Below are positions 11,871 through 20,678 of a DNA stretch of 64,000 nt, piece after piece. Position 1 is the first letter of the stretch. The number at the start of each line of letters is the position of its first letter. The stretch is from contig NZ_JAJNMP010000004.1 of assembly GCF_021044935.1 (NCBI RefSeq), positions 1 to 64,000 on the forward strand. Direction: 5' to 3'. A model generated the notes under the pieces. It searched no databases and was not told where the DNA came from. It saw only the letters and a program-made list of their open reading frames with translations. The position numbers were made by a program, and so were the translations under genes. Source of the DNA: Agromyces cavernae. GTDB lineage: Bacteria; Actinomycetota; Actinomycetes; Actinomycetales; Microbacteriaceae.

Positions 11871-14396
11871 CTACGCGCGGATCACCGCGCCGAAGCGCTC
11901 ACCGGCGAGCGCTGCGCCGGCGTTCTTGGCATCGCTCGCCTCGGCCGCCGTGAGCGTGCGGTCGGGCGCACGGAACCGCAGCGCGAAGGTGAGGCTCTTC
12001 GAGTCTTCGGGCACCCCCGAGCCGCGGTAGTCGTCGACGAGGTGCAGGTGCTCGAGCAAGTCGCCCGCGCCCGCGCGCACCGCCTCGGCGACCTCAGCCG
12101 CTGCGACGTCGTCGCCGACGAGGAGCGACAGGTCTTGCGTCGCCGCCGGCAGTGTGCCGATCGGCTGCGCCTCGACCGCCGGCTCGGTCGCCGCGATCAC
12201 CGCGTCGAGGTCGAGTTCGGCGACCGCGACCACGCGCGGCAGGTCGAGCTCGATGGCGACCGCGGGCAGCAGTTCGCCCGCGAACCCGACCGCCCGCCCG
12301 CCGACTCGGAGCTCTGCAGTGCGGCCCGGGTGCAGCGCCTGGTGCGCGCCCTGCACGACCTCGAGCTCGGCACCCGTCGCGAGCACCACTCGCCGCACGG
12401 CATCGAGCGCGTCGACGATGCCGACCGGCACGGCGGCCTGACCGGGCTGCTTGGTGACGGCGTCGCCGACGAGCAGCACACCGAGGTGCCGCGGCTGCCG
12501 CGGGATGCCGGCATTGAGCGCGGCAAGGGTCTCGTCGGTCGGCTTCGCATCGCCGACCGGGAGCTCGTCGGAGCCATACGTGCGGCCGGTCTCGGGCAGG
12601 AACACGAGGCCGATCTCGAACAGGTCGAGGTCGTTGAGGCCGCGCGAGCGGTTGCGACGCGCAGCACCGATGAGCCCCGGCAGCAGCGAGCGGCGCAGGA
12701 ACGGGGTCGACTGGTCGAGCGCGTTCACGAGGCGCACGGATGCCACGGCCGAGCCGTCGGCGCTGCCGTAGAGCGCATTCTCATCGGCCGTGGCGAAGGG
12801 GAAGCTCAGTACCTCGGTCGAACCGGCACCGGCGAGCACGTCGGCCGTCTGGCGGCGAAGTCGCTGCGACCGGGTGAGCCCGCGCCCCGGAGGAGCGACC
12901 GGAAGCACCGAGGGGATGCGGTGGTAGCCGACGAGCCGCGCCACCTCTTCGGCGAGCTCGGCCTTGCCCGTGAGATCGGGGCGCCATGACGGCGGCACCA
13001 CCGAGAACCCACCGTCGACGGCGGTGACCACGCCGCCGATCTCGGCGAGGGCGTCGTGCACCTCGGCCTCGGTGTACTCGACGCCGATGAGGCTCGACAC
13101 GAACCCGTGCGGCAGCACGATGGCCTCCCGTGCCCCTGCCTCGTGGATGAGCGACCCGCCCTCGTCGGCGACCCCGCCGGCGAGATCGACCATCAGCTGG
13201 GCCACGCGTGATGCGGCGGCACCGGCGATCTGCGGGTCCACCCCGCGCTCGAAGCGGCGCGACGCCTCGCTCGGCAGCTTGTGCCGACGAGCGGAACGCG
13301 CGATCGACACCGGGTCGAAGTTCGCGGCTTCGATGAGCACGTTGCGGGTCGTCTCGCCCATCTCGGTGTCGGCGCCGCCCATGACGCCCGCGATGCCGAT
13401 CGCACCACGGTCGTCGGTGATGAGCAGGTCTTCGGGGTGGAGCGCACGCTCCTTGCCGTCGAGCGTGACGATCGTCTCGCCCGGCGTCGCCCGCCGCACG
13501 ACGATCCCGCCGCGCAGCGCGTCGAGATCGTAGCCGTGGATCGGCTGGCCGAGCTCGAGCATGACGTAGTTCGTGATGTCGACGAGCACCGAGATCGAGC
13601 GGATACCGGCGAGCTTCAGCCGAGCGATCATCCACGCCGGCGTCGGACGCGCCGGATCGACCCCGCGCACGATGCGCGTCGCGAAGACCGCCGAACCGAC
13701 GCGGCCGCGGATCGGGTCCTCGTCACGGATCTCGACGGGGAACACGTCGCCCGAGGCATCCGCAGGTGCAGCCTGCTCGACCGGGTCGCGGAACCGCGCA
13801 CCCGTGGCGTGCGCGTACTCGCGGGCGACACCGCGGATCGAGAAGGCATAGCCGCGGTCGGGTGTGACGTTGATCTCGATCGCGGCGTCATCGAGTCCGA
13901 GCAGCGTGATCGCGTCGGTGCCGACGGGCGCATCGATGCCGAGCGTGGAGAGTCGCAGGATGCCCTCGTGATCGTCGCCGAGCCCGAGCTCTCGCGCCGA
14001 GGCGATCATGCCGTCGGAGACGTGGCCGTAGGTCTTGCGCGCGGCGATCGGGAAGGGCCCCGGCAGCACCGCGCCGGGCAGGGTCACGACGACCTTGTCG
14101 CCGACGAAGAAGTTGCGAGCCCCGCACACGATGCCGTGCACCGGGTCTCCCCCGTCGGCCGCGGTCTCGCCGTCGGGCGCAACCCGCACCTGGCACCAGC
14201 GGATGGTCTTGCCGTTGGACTGCGGCTCCTCGACGAACTCGAGCACCTCGCCCACGACGACCGGACCCTCGAGCTCGAAGGTGTGCACGTCTTCTTCTTC
14301 GAGACCGACCTTGACGAGAGCGGCGTGCACGTCTTCGGGCGTCGTGCCGGGAATGAGTTCGACGTACTCGGCGAGCCAGCTCAATGGAACCCGCAT
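11871..14396 (-). CDS. pheT: Phenylalanyl-tRNA synthetase beta subunit
   Basis: Large subunit of the heterotetrameric PheRS that charges tRNA-Phe. The 841-residue protein has the usual domain order: an N-terminal coiled start (MRVPLSWLAEYV), an EMAP-II-like tRNA-binding domain at about 40-150, B3/B4 editing domain, B5 domain, a catalytically inactive synthetase-like core and a C-terminal ferredoxin-fold anticodon-binding domain. The ATG at 14396 follows the pheS TGA by one base, so the two are translationally coupled. The gene converges on the epimerase gene, with about 80 bases between the stop codons. Confidence 0.96.
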   Translation of the reverse strand: MRVPLSWLAEYVELIPGTTPEDVHAALVKVGLEEEDVHTFELEGPVVVGEVLEFVEEPQSNGKTIRWCQVRVAPDGETAADGGDPVHGIVCGARNFFVGDKVVVTLPGAVLPGPFPIAARKTYGHVSDGMIASARELGLGDDHEGILRLSTLGIDAPVGTDAITLLGLDDAAIEINVTPDRGYAFSIRGVAREYAHATGARFRDPVEQAAPADASGDVFPVEIRDEDPIRGRVGSAVFATRIVRGVDPARPTPAWMIARLKLAGIRSISVLVDITNYVMLELGQPIHGYDLDALRGGIVVRRATPGETIVTLDGKERALHPEDLLITDDRGAIGIAGVMGGADTEMGETTRNVLIEAANFDPVSIARSARRHKLPSEASRRFERGVDPQIAGAAASRVAQLMVDLAGGVADEGGSLIHEAGAREAIVLPHGFVSSLIGVEYTEAEVHDALAEIGGVVTAVDGGFSVVPPSWRPDLTGKAELAEEVARLVGYHRIPSVLPVAPPGRGLTRSQRLRRQTADVLAGAGSTEVLSFPFATADENALYGSADGSAVASVRLVNALDQSTPFLRRSLLPGLIGAARRNRSRGLNDLDLFEIGLVFLPETGRTYGSDELPVGDAKPTDETLAALNAGIPRQPRHLGVLLVGDAVTKQPGQAAVPVGIVDALDAVRRVVLATGAELEVVQGAHQALHPGRTAELRVGGRAVGFAGELLPAVAIELDLPRVVAVAELDLDAVIAATEPAVEAQPIGTLPAATQDLSLLVGDDVAAAEVAEAVRAGAGDLLEHLHLVDDYRGSGVPEDSKSLTFALRFRAPDRTLTAAEASDAKNAGAALAGERFGAVIRA

Positions 14397-14397
14397 C

Positions 14398-15438
14398 TCA
14401 GACCACCATTCCGAACTGCTGTGAGAAGCGAACGTCGCCCTCGACCATCTCGCGCATGTCCTGCACATCGTTGCGAAGCATGAGGCCGCGCTCGACGCCC
14501 ATGCCGAACGCGAACCCGGTGTACACCTCGGGATCGATGCCCGCGGCCTTCAGCACGTTCGGGTGCATCATTCCGCAGCCGCCCCACTCGATCCAGCGGG
14601 CGCCGCCCTTGAAGGTGGGGTGCCAGAAGTCGAGTTCGGCGCTCGGCTCGGTGAACGGGAAGAAGCTCGGGCGCAGACGGATCTTCGCCTCGTCACCGAA
14701 GATCGCCTTCACGAAGTGGTCGAGCGTGCCCTTCAGGTGCGCCATCGTGAGTCCCTTGTCGACGGCGACGCCTTCGAACTGCATGAAGACCGGCAGGTGC
14801 GTGGCGTCGAACTCGTCGGTGCGGTACACGCGGCCCGGCGCGAGCACGTAGAGCGGCACCTCACGATCGAGCATCGAGCGGATCTGCACCGGGCTCGTGT
14901 GGGTGCGCATCACGAGGTGCGCCTCGGGCGGGTCGACGAAGAACGTGTCCTGCATCGCTCGCGCGGGGTGATCGGCATCGAAGTTCAGCGCGTCGAAGTT
15001 GAACCACTCGCTCTCGACCTCGGGCCCCTCGGCGATCTCCCAGCCCATTCCGGTGAAGACGTCGCACACGCGGTCCTGCAGGAGGGAGAGCGGATGCCTC
15101 GCGCCGGCCGTGTACCGCGACGGAAGCGCCGTGACATCGACGGCCTCGGCCTCGAGTTGCGCGGCGGCCTCGGCCTCGACGATCTCGGCCTCGCGCGCGG
15201 CGAACGCCTGGTTGACCCGACCGCGGGCACCACCGACGAGCTTGCCGAGGGCGGCTTTCCGGTCGTTGGGTACGTTGCGCAGCTCGGCGTTCAGGAGCGC
15301 CAGCGCCGACTTGTCGCCGGTGTGCTCGGTGCGGACCTGCTTCAGCGCGGCGGAGTCGCCGGCCGAGGCGATCGCCGCGAGGGCTGCGTCGACCGCCGAT
15401 TGCACGGCGCTCTCGGTGATTTCACGGGGCTCGGACAC
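14398..15438 (-). CDS. pheS: Phenylalanyl-tRNA synthetase alpha subunit
   Basis: Catalytic subunit of class II PheRS. It is 346 residues with the chosen start. The N-terminal coiled-coil arm (about 1-90) is followed by the class II core, with HTSPVQIRSM (motif 2 region) and WIEWGGCGMMHPNVL and GFAFGMGVERGLMLR (motif 3) near the end. The GTG at 15438 (MSEPREITESAV) fits the family N-terminus. It lies eight bases after TAGACT, with no Shine-Dalgarno sequence, so a leaderless message is likely. An in-frame ATG at 15489 would start upstream of that promoter box. pheT follows immediately. Confidence 0.96.
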   Translation of the reverse strand: MSEPREITESAVQSAVDAALAAIASAGDSAALKQVRTEHTGDKSALALLNAELRNVPNDRKAALGKLVGGARGRVNQAFAAREAEIVEAEAAAQLEAEAVDVTALPSRYTAGARHPLSLLQDRVCDVFTGMGWEIAEGPEVESEWFNFDALNFDADHPARAMQDTFFVDPPEAHLVMRTHTSPVQIRSMLDREVPLYVLAPGRVYRTDEFDATHLPVFMQFEGVAVDKGLTMAHLKGTLDHFVKAIFGDEAKIRLRPSFFPFTEPSAELDFWHPTFKGGARWIEWGGCGMMHPNVLKAAGIDPEVYTGFAFGMGVERGLMLRNDVQDMREMVEGDVRFSQQFGMVV

Positions 15439-15501
15439 GAAGAACGAGTCTAGTCGCCTCGTACCCGGCTCACGTTGCCGCGACGTCACCGGATGGGGCG
15501 C

Positions 15502-16419
15502 TCAGCCGCCCTGAGGCGTCTGCCGCGATTCCGCCATCGCGTCTGCCTTGAGCATCGCCTGTGCGGCATCAGCGGGGTCGAGTCGCTTGCCGCTCGACTT
15601 CGACGCCGTGCGCTTCGACAGCCAGCGCGCGAACCACGACAGCGAGAGGTTCATGATCAGGTAGAGCACGAACGCCACGCACCAGAGCGTGAACAGGTAG
15701 CGGTTGCCGTAGAAACTGCCGAGGTTGTTGAGCGTGACCCGCAGCAACTCCTGATAGCCGACGATGTAGCCGAGCGAGGTGTCCTTCAGCAGCACGACCA
15801 GTTGCGCCACGATGATCGGCAGCATCTGACGGAACGCCTGCGGGAACTCGACGAGCATCTTCGACTGCAGCGGACGCATGCCGAGGCTGAGCGCAGCCTC
15901 GCGTTGGCCGCGTGGCAGCGAGACGAGGCCCGCCCGCAGCGCCTCGCCGATGAGCGCGCCGTTGTAGACGGCGAGCGCCAAGACCACTGCCCAGTACTGC
16001 CCGGTGCCCGCGACGAGAAGGATGAACAGCATCATCAGCAGGACCGGCATGCCGCGGAAGAACTCGATCAGGATCATCGTCGGGATGCGGACCCATCCGA
16101 TCGGCGAACTCCGCATCAGTGAGAGGACCACACCGAGGGCGACGGCGAGCACCGCCGCGACGATCGCCGCGCGAAGCGTGTTCCAGACGCCCGTGAAGAT
16201 CACGAAGTTCCAGAGCACGGGGTCGGCGAGGATGTCCCACCGGCTCGGGTCGAACATCCCGGGGAGGGTGATGCCGCCGGACTCGCGCGGCGTGTTGAGG
16301 ATGACGATCCCCCAGCTGACGAGACCGACGAGAACCACGCCGCTGATCCACGAGAGGATCACCGACAGCCGACGTGCGCGGGGGCCGGGCGCGTCGAAGA
16401 GGACGCCTGAGTTGCTCAT
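15502..16419 (-). CDS. Amino-acid ABC transporter permease (GluD-like)
   Basis: A 305-residue inner-membrane permease of the polar amino acid (HisM/GlnP) type. A hydrophilic N-terminal tail of about 25 residues precedes the first membrane helix; five to six helices follow. The coupling segment reads GALIGEALRAGLVSLPRGQREAA, the EAA loop that contacts the ATPase. The charged C-terminal tail (after about 260) is longer than usual. The ATG overlaps the upstream permease stop as ATGA. With the ATPase, binding protein and other permease upstream it forms a four-gene system like gluABCD of actinobacteria. Glutamate as substrate is inference from that arrangement. Confidence 0.9.
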   Translation of the reverse strand: MSNSGVLFDAPGPRARRLSVILSWISGVVLVGLVSWGIVILNTPRESGGITLPGMFDPSRWDILADPVLWNFVIFTGVWNTLRAAIVAAVLAVALGVVLSLMRSSPIGWVRIPTMILIEFFRGMPVLLMMLFILLVAGTGQYWAVVLALAVYNGALIGEALRAGLVSLPRGQREAALSLGMRPLQSKMLVEFPQAFRQMLPIIVAQLVVLLKDTSLGYIVGYQELLRVTLNNLGSFYGNRYLFTLWCVAFVLYLIMNLSLSWFARWLSKRTASKSSGKRLDPADAAQAMLKADAMAESRQTPQGG

Positions 16420-17066
16420 CGCTGCACCACCCATTTCCGCTCGAGCTGGGTCGCGAGCAGGCCGAGCGGCACCGTCACGATGAGGTAGAAGATCGCGACC
16501 CCGATGAGGATCGGGATCACGGCATCGCCGTTCGCGTTCGCGAGTGTGCGGCCCACCCCGAACAACTCGGCCACGAATCCGACACCGCCGACGACGGAGG
16601 TGTTCTTCGTCAGGGCGATGAACACGTTGATCAGGGGCGGGATCGTCATGCGGAACGCCTGCGGGAAGACGATCAGCGAGACCGTCTGGCCGAACCCGAG
16701 CCCGACGCTCCTCGCGGCCTCGGCCTGGCCGATCGGCACGCCGTTGATGCCCGAGCGCAGCGCCTCCGCCACGAACGGTGAAGTGTAGACCGCAAGCGCG
16801 ACGAATCCGGAGAGGATGAACGGCACTCGCGGTCCGAGCAGGGGAACGATCACCACCGCGAAGAGCACCACCAGGGTCAGCGGCGTGTTGCGCACGACCT
16901 CGGTGTACACGGTCGCGATGACGCGCAGCGTCGCGATCGGCGAGATCCGCATCGCCGCGACGATCGTGCCGAGCACGAGCGCCCCGAGGCCGCCGACGGC
17001 GAGCAGCAGCAGCGTCACGCTGAAGCCCTCGAGGTAGAGCGGGAGATTCGCGATGACGACGTCCAC
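16416..17066 (-). CDS. Amino-acid ABC transporter permease (GluC-like)
   Basis: A 216-residue membrane permease, about the standard length for the HisM/GlnP family. It has about five hydrophobic helices starting at residue 8. The EAA loop reads VAEALRSGINGVPIGQAEAARSVGL at about 103-127. The GTG start at 17066 is supported by AGAGGA six bases upstream. It overlaps the following permease by four bases, so both subunits should be made in equal amounts. It is separated from the binding-protein gene by a strong hairpin at 17094-17127, which should lower its expression relative to the binding protein. Confidence 0.92.
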   Translation of the reverse strand: MDVVIANLPLYLEGFSVTLLLLAVGGLGALVLGTIVAAMRISPIATLRVIATVYTEVVRNTPLTLVVLFAVVIVPLLGPRVPFILSGFVALAVYTSPFVAEALRSGINGVPIGQAEAARSVGLGFGQTVSLIVFPQAFRMTIPPLINVFIALTKNTSVVGGVGFVAELFGVGRTLANANGDAVIPILIGVAIFYLIVTVPLGLLATQLERKWVVQR

Positions 17067-17093
17067 GCGGGTCCTCTCAGTGGAACGGGAAGG

Positions 17094-17127
17094 CCGGCCC
17101 GGGCCTCAGGGACGAGGCCCGGGCCGG
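17094..17127 (-). terminator. Intra-operon terminator/attenuating hairpin
   Basis: A perfect 13-bp GC-rich stem (17094-17106 with 17115-17127) with an 8-base loop begins six bases after the binding-protein stop codon and lies before the permease genes. It probably terminates part of the transcripts or protects the 3' end of the binding-protein mRNA, giving excess binding protein, as is common in such operons. Confidence 0.7.
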
Positions 17128-17133
17128 TTCGGA

Positions 17134-17997
17134 TCAGTAGCGGTCGACAGCCGGCGGCTCGACGAACGGCAGGATCTCTCCGGCCGTCGCGTTCCACGCC
17201 TCCTCGTAGCGGCCGTCTGCGTAGGCGGCCTCGAGCGTGTCGTTGATCCACGTGCGGAATTCGGTGTCTTCCAGCGCGAGGCCGATGCCGTAGGGCTCTT
17301 CGGTGAAGGGCTCGCCCACGATCTTGAACTCGCCCGGGTTCTGGTCGGCCAGGCCCGCGAGGATCACGTTGTCGGTCGACACCGCAACGACCTGCCCGTT
17401 GCGCAGCGGCTCGAGGCAGTTCGAGTACGTGTCGGTCTCGAGCACCTCGGCGCCGAGCTCCTTGAGGTTCGCAGCCGGCGTCGAACCGGTCACTGAGCAG
17501 ACGGGCTGGCCGACGAGGTCTTCTTCACTGGCGATGTCCTCGTTGTCGGCGAGCACCAGGATCGACTGGCCCGCCAGGTAGTACGGCCCCGCGAACGAGA
17601 CGACCTCCTTGCGCTTGTCGTTGATCGTGTACGTCGCGACCACGATGTCGACCTGGCCGTTCTCGATGAACGGCTCGCGGTTCGCGGACACCGTCTCGGT
17701 CCAGGTGATGTTCTCTTCGGAGATGCCGAGTTCGCTCGCGATGATCTTCGCGATCTCGACGTCGAATCCGACGGGCACGCCGTCGGGACCGACGAGGCCG
17801 AAGAGCGGCTGGTCGAACTTGGTGCCGACCGTGATCTCGCCCGCCTCGGCGAGCGCCGCCATGGTCGTCCCCGCCTCGAACGTGGGCGCCGCCTCTTCCG
17901 TCGGCTCTTCGCCACCACCGCCGCCGCCGGCGCAGCCGGCGAGCGCGAGTGCCGAAGCCGCCGCTGCTGCGACGAGCGCGATTCTCATGCGTTTCAT
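17134..17997 (-). CDS. Glutamate-type amino-acid-binding lipoprotein
   Basis: The extracytoplasmic solute-binding protein of the ABC system (family 3, PBPb fold), 287 residues. The start MKRMRIALVA gives a basic n-region, a hydrophobic core and a lipobox ALAGC with the lipidated Cys22, followed by a Gly-rich and acidic linker. The mature part carries VGTKFDQPLFGL near the start and VGFDVEIAKIIASELG, typical of polar amino-acid binders; there are two cysteines in mid-domain that may pair. Neighbouring permeases and ATPase complete the transporter. Glutamate/glutamine specificity is likely but not proven. Confidence 0.93.
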   Translation of the reverse strand: MKRMRIALVAAAAASALALAGCAGGGGGGEEPTEEAAPTFEAGTTMAALAEAGEITVGTKFDQPLFGLVGPDGVPVGFDVEIAKIIASELGISEENITWTETVSANREPFIENGQVDIVVATYTINDKRKEVVSFAGPYYLAGQSILVLADNEDIASEEDLVGQPVCSVTGSTPAANLKELGAEVLETDTYSNCLEPLRNGQVVAVSTDNVILAGLADQNPGEFKIVGEPFTEEPYGIGLALEDTEFRTWINDTLEAAYADGRYEEAWNATAGEILPFVEPPAVDRY

Positions 17998-18065
17998 GTC
18001 CCTGCCTCTTCTCCTGTGTGGTGTTCCCCGCCGCTCGTGACGGCGAAGGTCGTGATGGCGAAGGC

Positions 18066-18854
18066 CTAGTGCTCGAGGATCTTCGAGAGGAAGTCCTTCG
18101 CGCGATCGGATTGGGGGTTGTCGAAGAACTCGGCTGGCGTGGCCTCTTCGACGATCTTGCCGTCGGCCATGAACAGCACGCGGTCGGCCGCCTTGCGGGC
18201 GAATCCCATCTCGTGGGTGACCACGATCATGGTCATGCCCTCTTGGGCGAGGCCGACCATGACGTCGAGCACTTCGTTGATCATCTCGGGGTCGAGCGCG
18301 CTCGTGGGCTCGTCGAGCAGGATGAGCTTCGGATTCATCGCGAGCGAGCGGGCGATCGCGACGCGCTGCTGCTGGCCGCCCGAGAGCTGTGCGGGCATCT
18401 TCTTCGCCTGATTGGCGACGCCGACCCGGTCGAGCAGCTCCATCGCCTTGGCTTCGGCCTCTTTGCGGGACTTCTTCTTCACGCGGATCGGTGCGAGGGT
18501 CACGTTCTCGAGCACCGTCTTGTGTGCGAACAGGTTGAACGACTGGAACACCATGCCGACGTCGGCACGCAACCGGGCGAGCTCGGCGCCCTCGGCCGGC
18601 AGCACCTGGCCGTCGATCGAGATGGTGCCCGAGTCGATCGTCTCGAGTCGGTTGATGGCGCGACAGAGGGTGGACTTTCCGGAGCCCGAGGGCCCGATGA
18701 CCACGACGACCTCGCCGCGATTGACGACGGTGTTGATGTCGTTGAGCACGTGCAGGTCGCCGAAGTGCTTCTCGACGCGCTCGACGACGACGAGCGGTTC
18801 CCCTCGGCGCACGCTGATGTTCGACGTTGCGGGTGCGGGCTGGGCAGGCTCCAT
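18066..18854 (-). CDS. Amino-acid ABC transporter ATPase (GluA-like)
   Basis: Cytoplasmic ATPase driving the polar amino acid importer, 262 residues. Walker A GPSGSGKS is at 54-61, the Q-loop FQSFNLF at about 103-109, the signature LSGGQQQ at 157-163 and Walker B LILLDEP at 177-183. A non-conserved tail of about 17 residues precedes the ABC core. The ATG at 18854 lies seven bases after a TATTTT box, and GAGGG is too close to serve well as a ribosome-binding site, so a leaderless start is favoured. An in-frame ATG at 18884 would begin upstream of that promoter box. It is first in the operon. Confidence 0.95.
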   Translation of the reverse strand: MEPAQPAPATSNISVRRGEPLVVVERVEKHFGDLHVLNDINTVVNRGEVVVVIGPSGSGKSTLCRAINRLETIDSGTISIDGQVLPAEGAELARLRADVGMVFQSFNLFAHKTVLENVTLAPIRVKKKSRKEAEAKAMELLDRVGVANQAKKMPAQLSGGQQQRVAIARSLAMNPKLILLDEPTSALDPEMINEVLDVMVGLAQEGMTMIVVTHEMGFARKAADRVLFMADGKIVEEATPAEFFDNPQSDRAKDFLSKILEH

Positions 18855-18861
18855 ATCCCTC

Positions 18862-18891
18862 AAAATAGGGCCAACCGGAACCATCGGACAA
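18862..18891 (-). promoter_or_regulatory. Promoter of the amino-acid ABC operon
   Basis: The -35 box TTGTCC (18886-18891) and -10 box TATTTT (18862-18867) are 18 bases apart, and the -10 box ends seven bases before the ATPase start codon. The region lies between the trmH-type gene stop (18911) and the ATPase gene. Confidence 0.55.
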
Positions 18892-18910
18892 CCCGCGGCG
18901 CGGTGGTTAC

Positions 18911-19723
18911 CTAACTGTGATGCGCACTTCGATGCGCGAACGCGCTCTCATACAGGCAGACGGACGCGGCGGTGGCGAGGTTCATCGATTCCGCGTGCCC
19001 GTAGATGGGCACGGTGACGGCGCGATCGGCGAGCGCGAGCTGCTCGTCGGGCAGCCCACGAGCCTCGTTGCCGAAGAGCCAGGCGGTGGGCGCGGTGAGC
19101 ACGCCGTCGTCGCGAACGGCGAGCAGGTCATCGCCCTTGACGTCGGCGGCGAGCACCGTGAGGCCGGCGGTGCGGGCTCGATCGAGCACGTCGGCGAGCT
19201 CGGCGCCGACCGCCACGGGCAGGTGGAAGATCGACCCGGTCGACGAGCGCACGACCTTCGGGTTGTAGAGGTCGACCGCGCGCCCGGTGAAGATCACCGC
19301 GTCGGCGCCGGCGGCATCGGCGGCGCGCACGATCGTGCCCGCGTTGCCGGGATCGCGCACCTCTTCGAGGATCGCGACGAGCTTCGGGGATGCCGCGAAG
19401 ACGTCTTTCACCGCGGTCGGGAACTGGCGGCACACCGCGACGAACCCCTGCGGGGTGACCGTGTCGGCCATCGCATCGAGCACGGGCTCGGTGACGAACT
19501 CGACCTCGAGGCCGGCGTCGGCCGCCGCGGCCGCGATCTCGGCGTGCCGCTCGAGCGCGGTGGGCGTGGCGAACAGATCGACGATCAGCTCGGGTCGGAA
19601 TCTGAGCGCCTCGGAGACCGCCTGCGGCCCCTCGAGGAGGAAGAGCCCCGTGTCGACCCGCTCGGACTTGTTCGCGAGTCTGGCGACCGCGCGGACACGC
19701 GGCGAGCGGGGGTTCTCGAGCAT
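18911..19723 (-). CDS. TrmH/SpoU-family RNA 2'-O-methyltransferase
   Basis: A 270-residue SAM-dependent ribose methyltransferase of the SPOUT class. The three family motifs are clear: [17 protein letters not shown] near residue 122, [10 protein letters not shown] near 216 and [14 protein letters not shown] near 246, which together build the trefoil-knot SAM site. The N-terminal 100 residues form the L30e-like substrate-binding domain. Next to infC-rpmI-rplT such genes are often annotated as tsnR-like 23S rRNA methyltransferases; the target here is unknown. The ATG comes six bases after TAGACT (19730-19735), so the message is probably leaderless, and a 13-bp palindrome lies just upstream at 19742-19754. 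Confidence 0.92.
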   Translation of the reverse strand: MLENPRSPRVRAVARLANKSERVDTGLFLLEGPQAVSEALRFRPELIVDLFATPTALERHAEIAAAAADAGLEVEFVTEPVLDAMADTVTPQGFVAVCRQFPTAVKDVFAASPKLVAILEEVRDPGNAGTIVRAADAAGADAVIFTGRAVDLYNPKVVRSSTGSIFHLPVAVGAELADVLDRARTAGLTVLAADVKGDDLLAVRDDGVLTAPTAWLFGNEARGLPDEQLALADRAVTVPIYGHAESMNLATAASVCLYESAFAHRSAHHS

Positions 19724-19777
19724 GTCGCCAGTCTATTGCCGGGCGGATTCCGCCTCCGATGCGTCATCCGGCGTTCC

Positions 19778-19856
19778 GAGAACAGGAAAAAGGCCCTGCT
19801 CGGCGACGCGTGGCGCCTGTTCTCATTGCGCGATCGGCGCGTCTTCCTGTTTTCGG
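19778..19856. repeat. Inverted copies of GAGAACAGG in intergenic region
   Basis: GAGAACAGG at 19778-19786 is matched by its perfect complement CCTGTTCTC at 19816-19824 and a one-mismatch copy CCTGTTTTC at 19846-19854. The flanking bases CCGA...GGAA of the first copy also recur inverted at the last one (19843-19856). No coding frame explains them. They lie in the 170-base gap between the rplT terminator and the trmH-type gene promoter and may be a protein-binding cluster or a structured RNA. Confidence 0.4.
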
Positions 19857-19889
19857 TGCATGGGCGGGTGGCGGGTGCCGGGACGACCA

Positions 19890-19920
19890 ACGGCCCGGCA
19901 CCCTGAGGGTGCCGGGCCGT
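19890..19920 (-). terminator. Terminator of the infC-rpmI-rplT operon
   Basis: A perfect 14-bp GC-rich stem (19890-19903 with 19907-19920) with a 3-base loop lies 72 bases beyond the rplT stop codon. A T tract is not evident. It probably ends the ribosomal-protein transcript before the trmH-type gene. Confidence 0.8.
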
Positions 19921-19939
19921 CGAATGCGAAGTGCTGCCA

Positions 19940-20022
19940 ACGCGGCGGTCTTCGGGGCCGAGGTGTCTGGCCCTGTGGACGCAGCCGCCTGCTTACGCGG
20001 CGGTCTTCGGGGCCGAGGTGTC
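19940..20022. repeat. 28-bp direct duplication of the rplT 3' end
   Basis: The segment 19995-20022, which encodes the last codons and the beginning of the stop codon of rplT, is repeated without mismatch at 19940-19967, just downstream of the gene. The copies start 55 bases apart. This looks like a tandem duplication of the gene end, with the distal copy now untranslated. Confidence 0.8.
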
Positions 20023-20379
20023 GGCCGGGAGGGCCTGCTTGGCGGTCTCGACGAGCGCCGCGAACGTGGCGGGCTCGTTCACCGCGAGCTCCGCGAGGAT
20101 GCGGCGGTCGACCTCGACGCCCGCGAGGCCGAGGCCCTGGATGAGGCGGTTGTAGGTGAGGCCGTTCGCGCGCGACGCGGCGTTGATGCGCTGGATCCAG
20201 AGACGACGGAAGTCGCCCTTCTTCTTGCGACGGTCGTTGTACGAGTAGACGAGCGAGTGGGTGACCTGCTCCTTCGCCTTGCGGTAGAGGCGCGAACGCT
20301 GACCGCGGTATCCCTCGGCGCGCTCGAGGATGACCCGACGCTTCTTGTGCGCATTGACTGCGCGCTTCACTCTTGCCAT
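19993..20379 (-). CDS. rplT: 50S ribosomal protein L20
   Basis: Large-subunit assembly protein that binds 23S rRNA, 128 residues. The start [18 protein letters not shown] and the basic [15 protein letters not shown] stretch are diagnostic, as is the middle [11 protein letters not shown]. The C-terminal 10 residues ([10 protein letters not shown]) extend past the usual end of L20, and their coding DNA is duplicated just downstream. It is the last gene of infC-rpmI-rplT and is followed by a strong terminator. In other bacteria L20 represses its own operon through the mRNA; no such site can be shown here by eye. Confidence 0.98.
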   Translation of the reverse strand: MARVKRAVNAHKKRRVILERAEGYRGQRSRLYRKAKEQVTHSLVYSYNDRRKKKGDFRRLWIQRINAASRANGLTYNRLIQGLGLAGVEVDRRILAELAVNEPATFAALVETAKQALPADTSAPKTAA

Positions 20380-20428
20380 GACTCTGTTTCTTCCTTAACG
20401 GGCCTGATTGCCTATGTACGCTGTCGGC

Positions 20429-20623
20429 TCAGCGGCCGAGAAGCTTCTTGATGACCTTGGCGTCGGGGGCCGACACGACCTTGTCCTGGTTCAGACGGGC
20501 CTTGCGCTTCGAGGCCTTGACCTCGAGGTTGTGGCGCATACCGGCCTGCTGCTTCTTGATCTTGCCGCTGCCGGTGACCTTGAAGCGCTTCTTGGACCCG
20601 GAGTGGGTCTTCTGCTTCGGCAT
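20429..20623 (-). CDS. rpmI: 50S ribosomal protein L35
   Basis: A 64-residue basic ribosomal protein of the large subunit. The start [20 protein letters not shown] is the family signature, and [13 protein letters not shown] follows in mid-protein. The ATG at 20623 is preceded by an AGGAGAAA-type ribosome-binding site. It lies 55 bases after infC and 49 bases before rplT, the conserved order across bacteria, so co-transcription is expected. Confidence 0.98.
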   Translation of the reverse strand: MPKQKTHSGSKKRFKVTGSGKIKKQQAGMRHNLEVKASKRKARLNQDKVVSAPDAKVIKKLLGR

Positions 20624-20678
20624 CTCGTGTTTCTCCTTGGTTCTGCCGTCACGCGGGTGACGGACGTGGGTGACTGGT

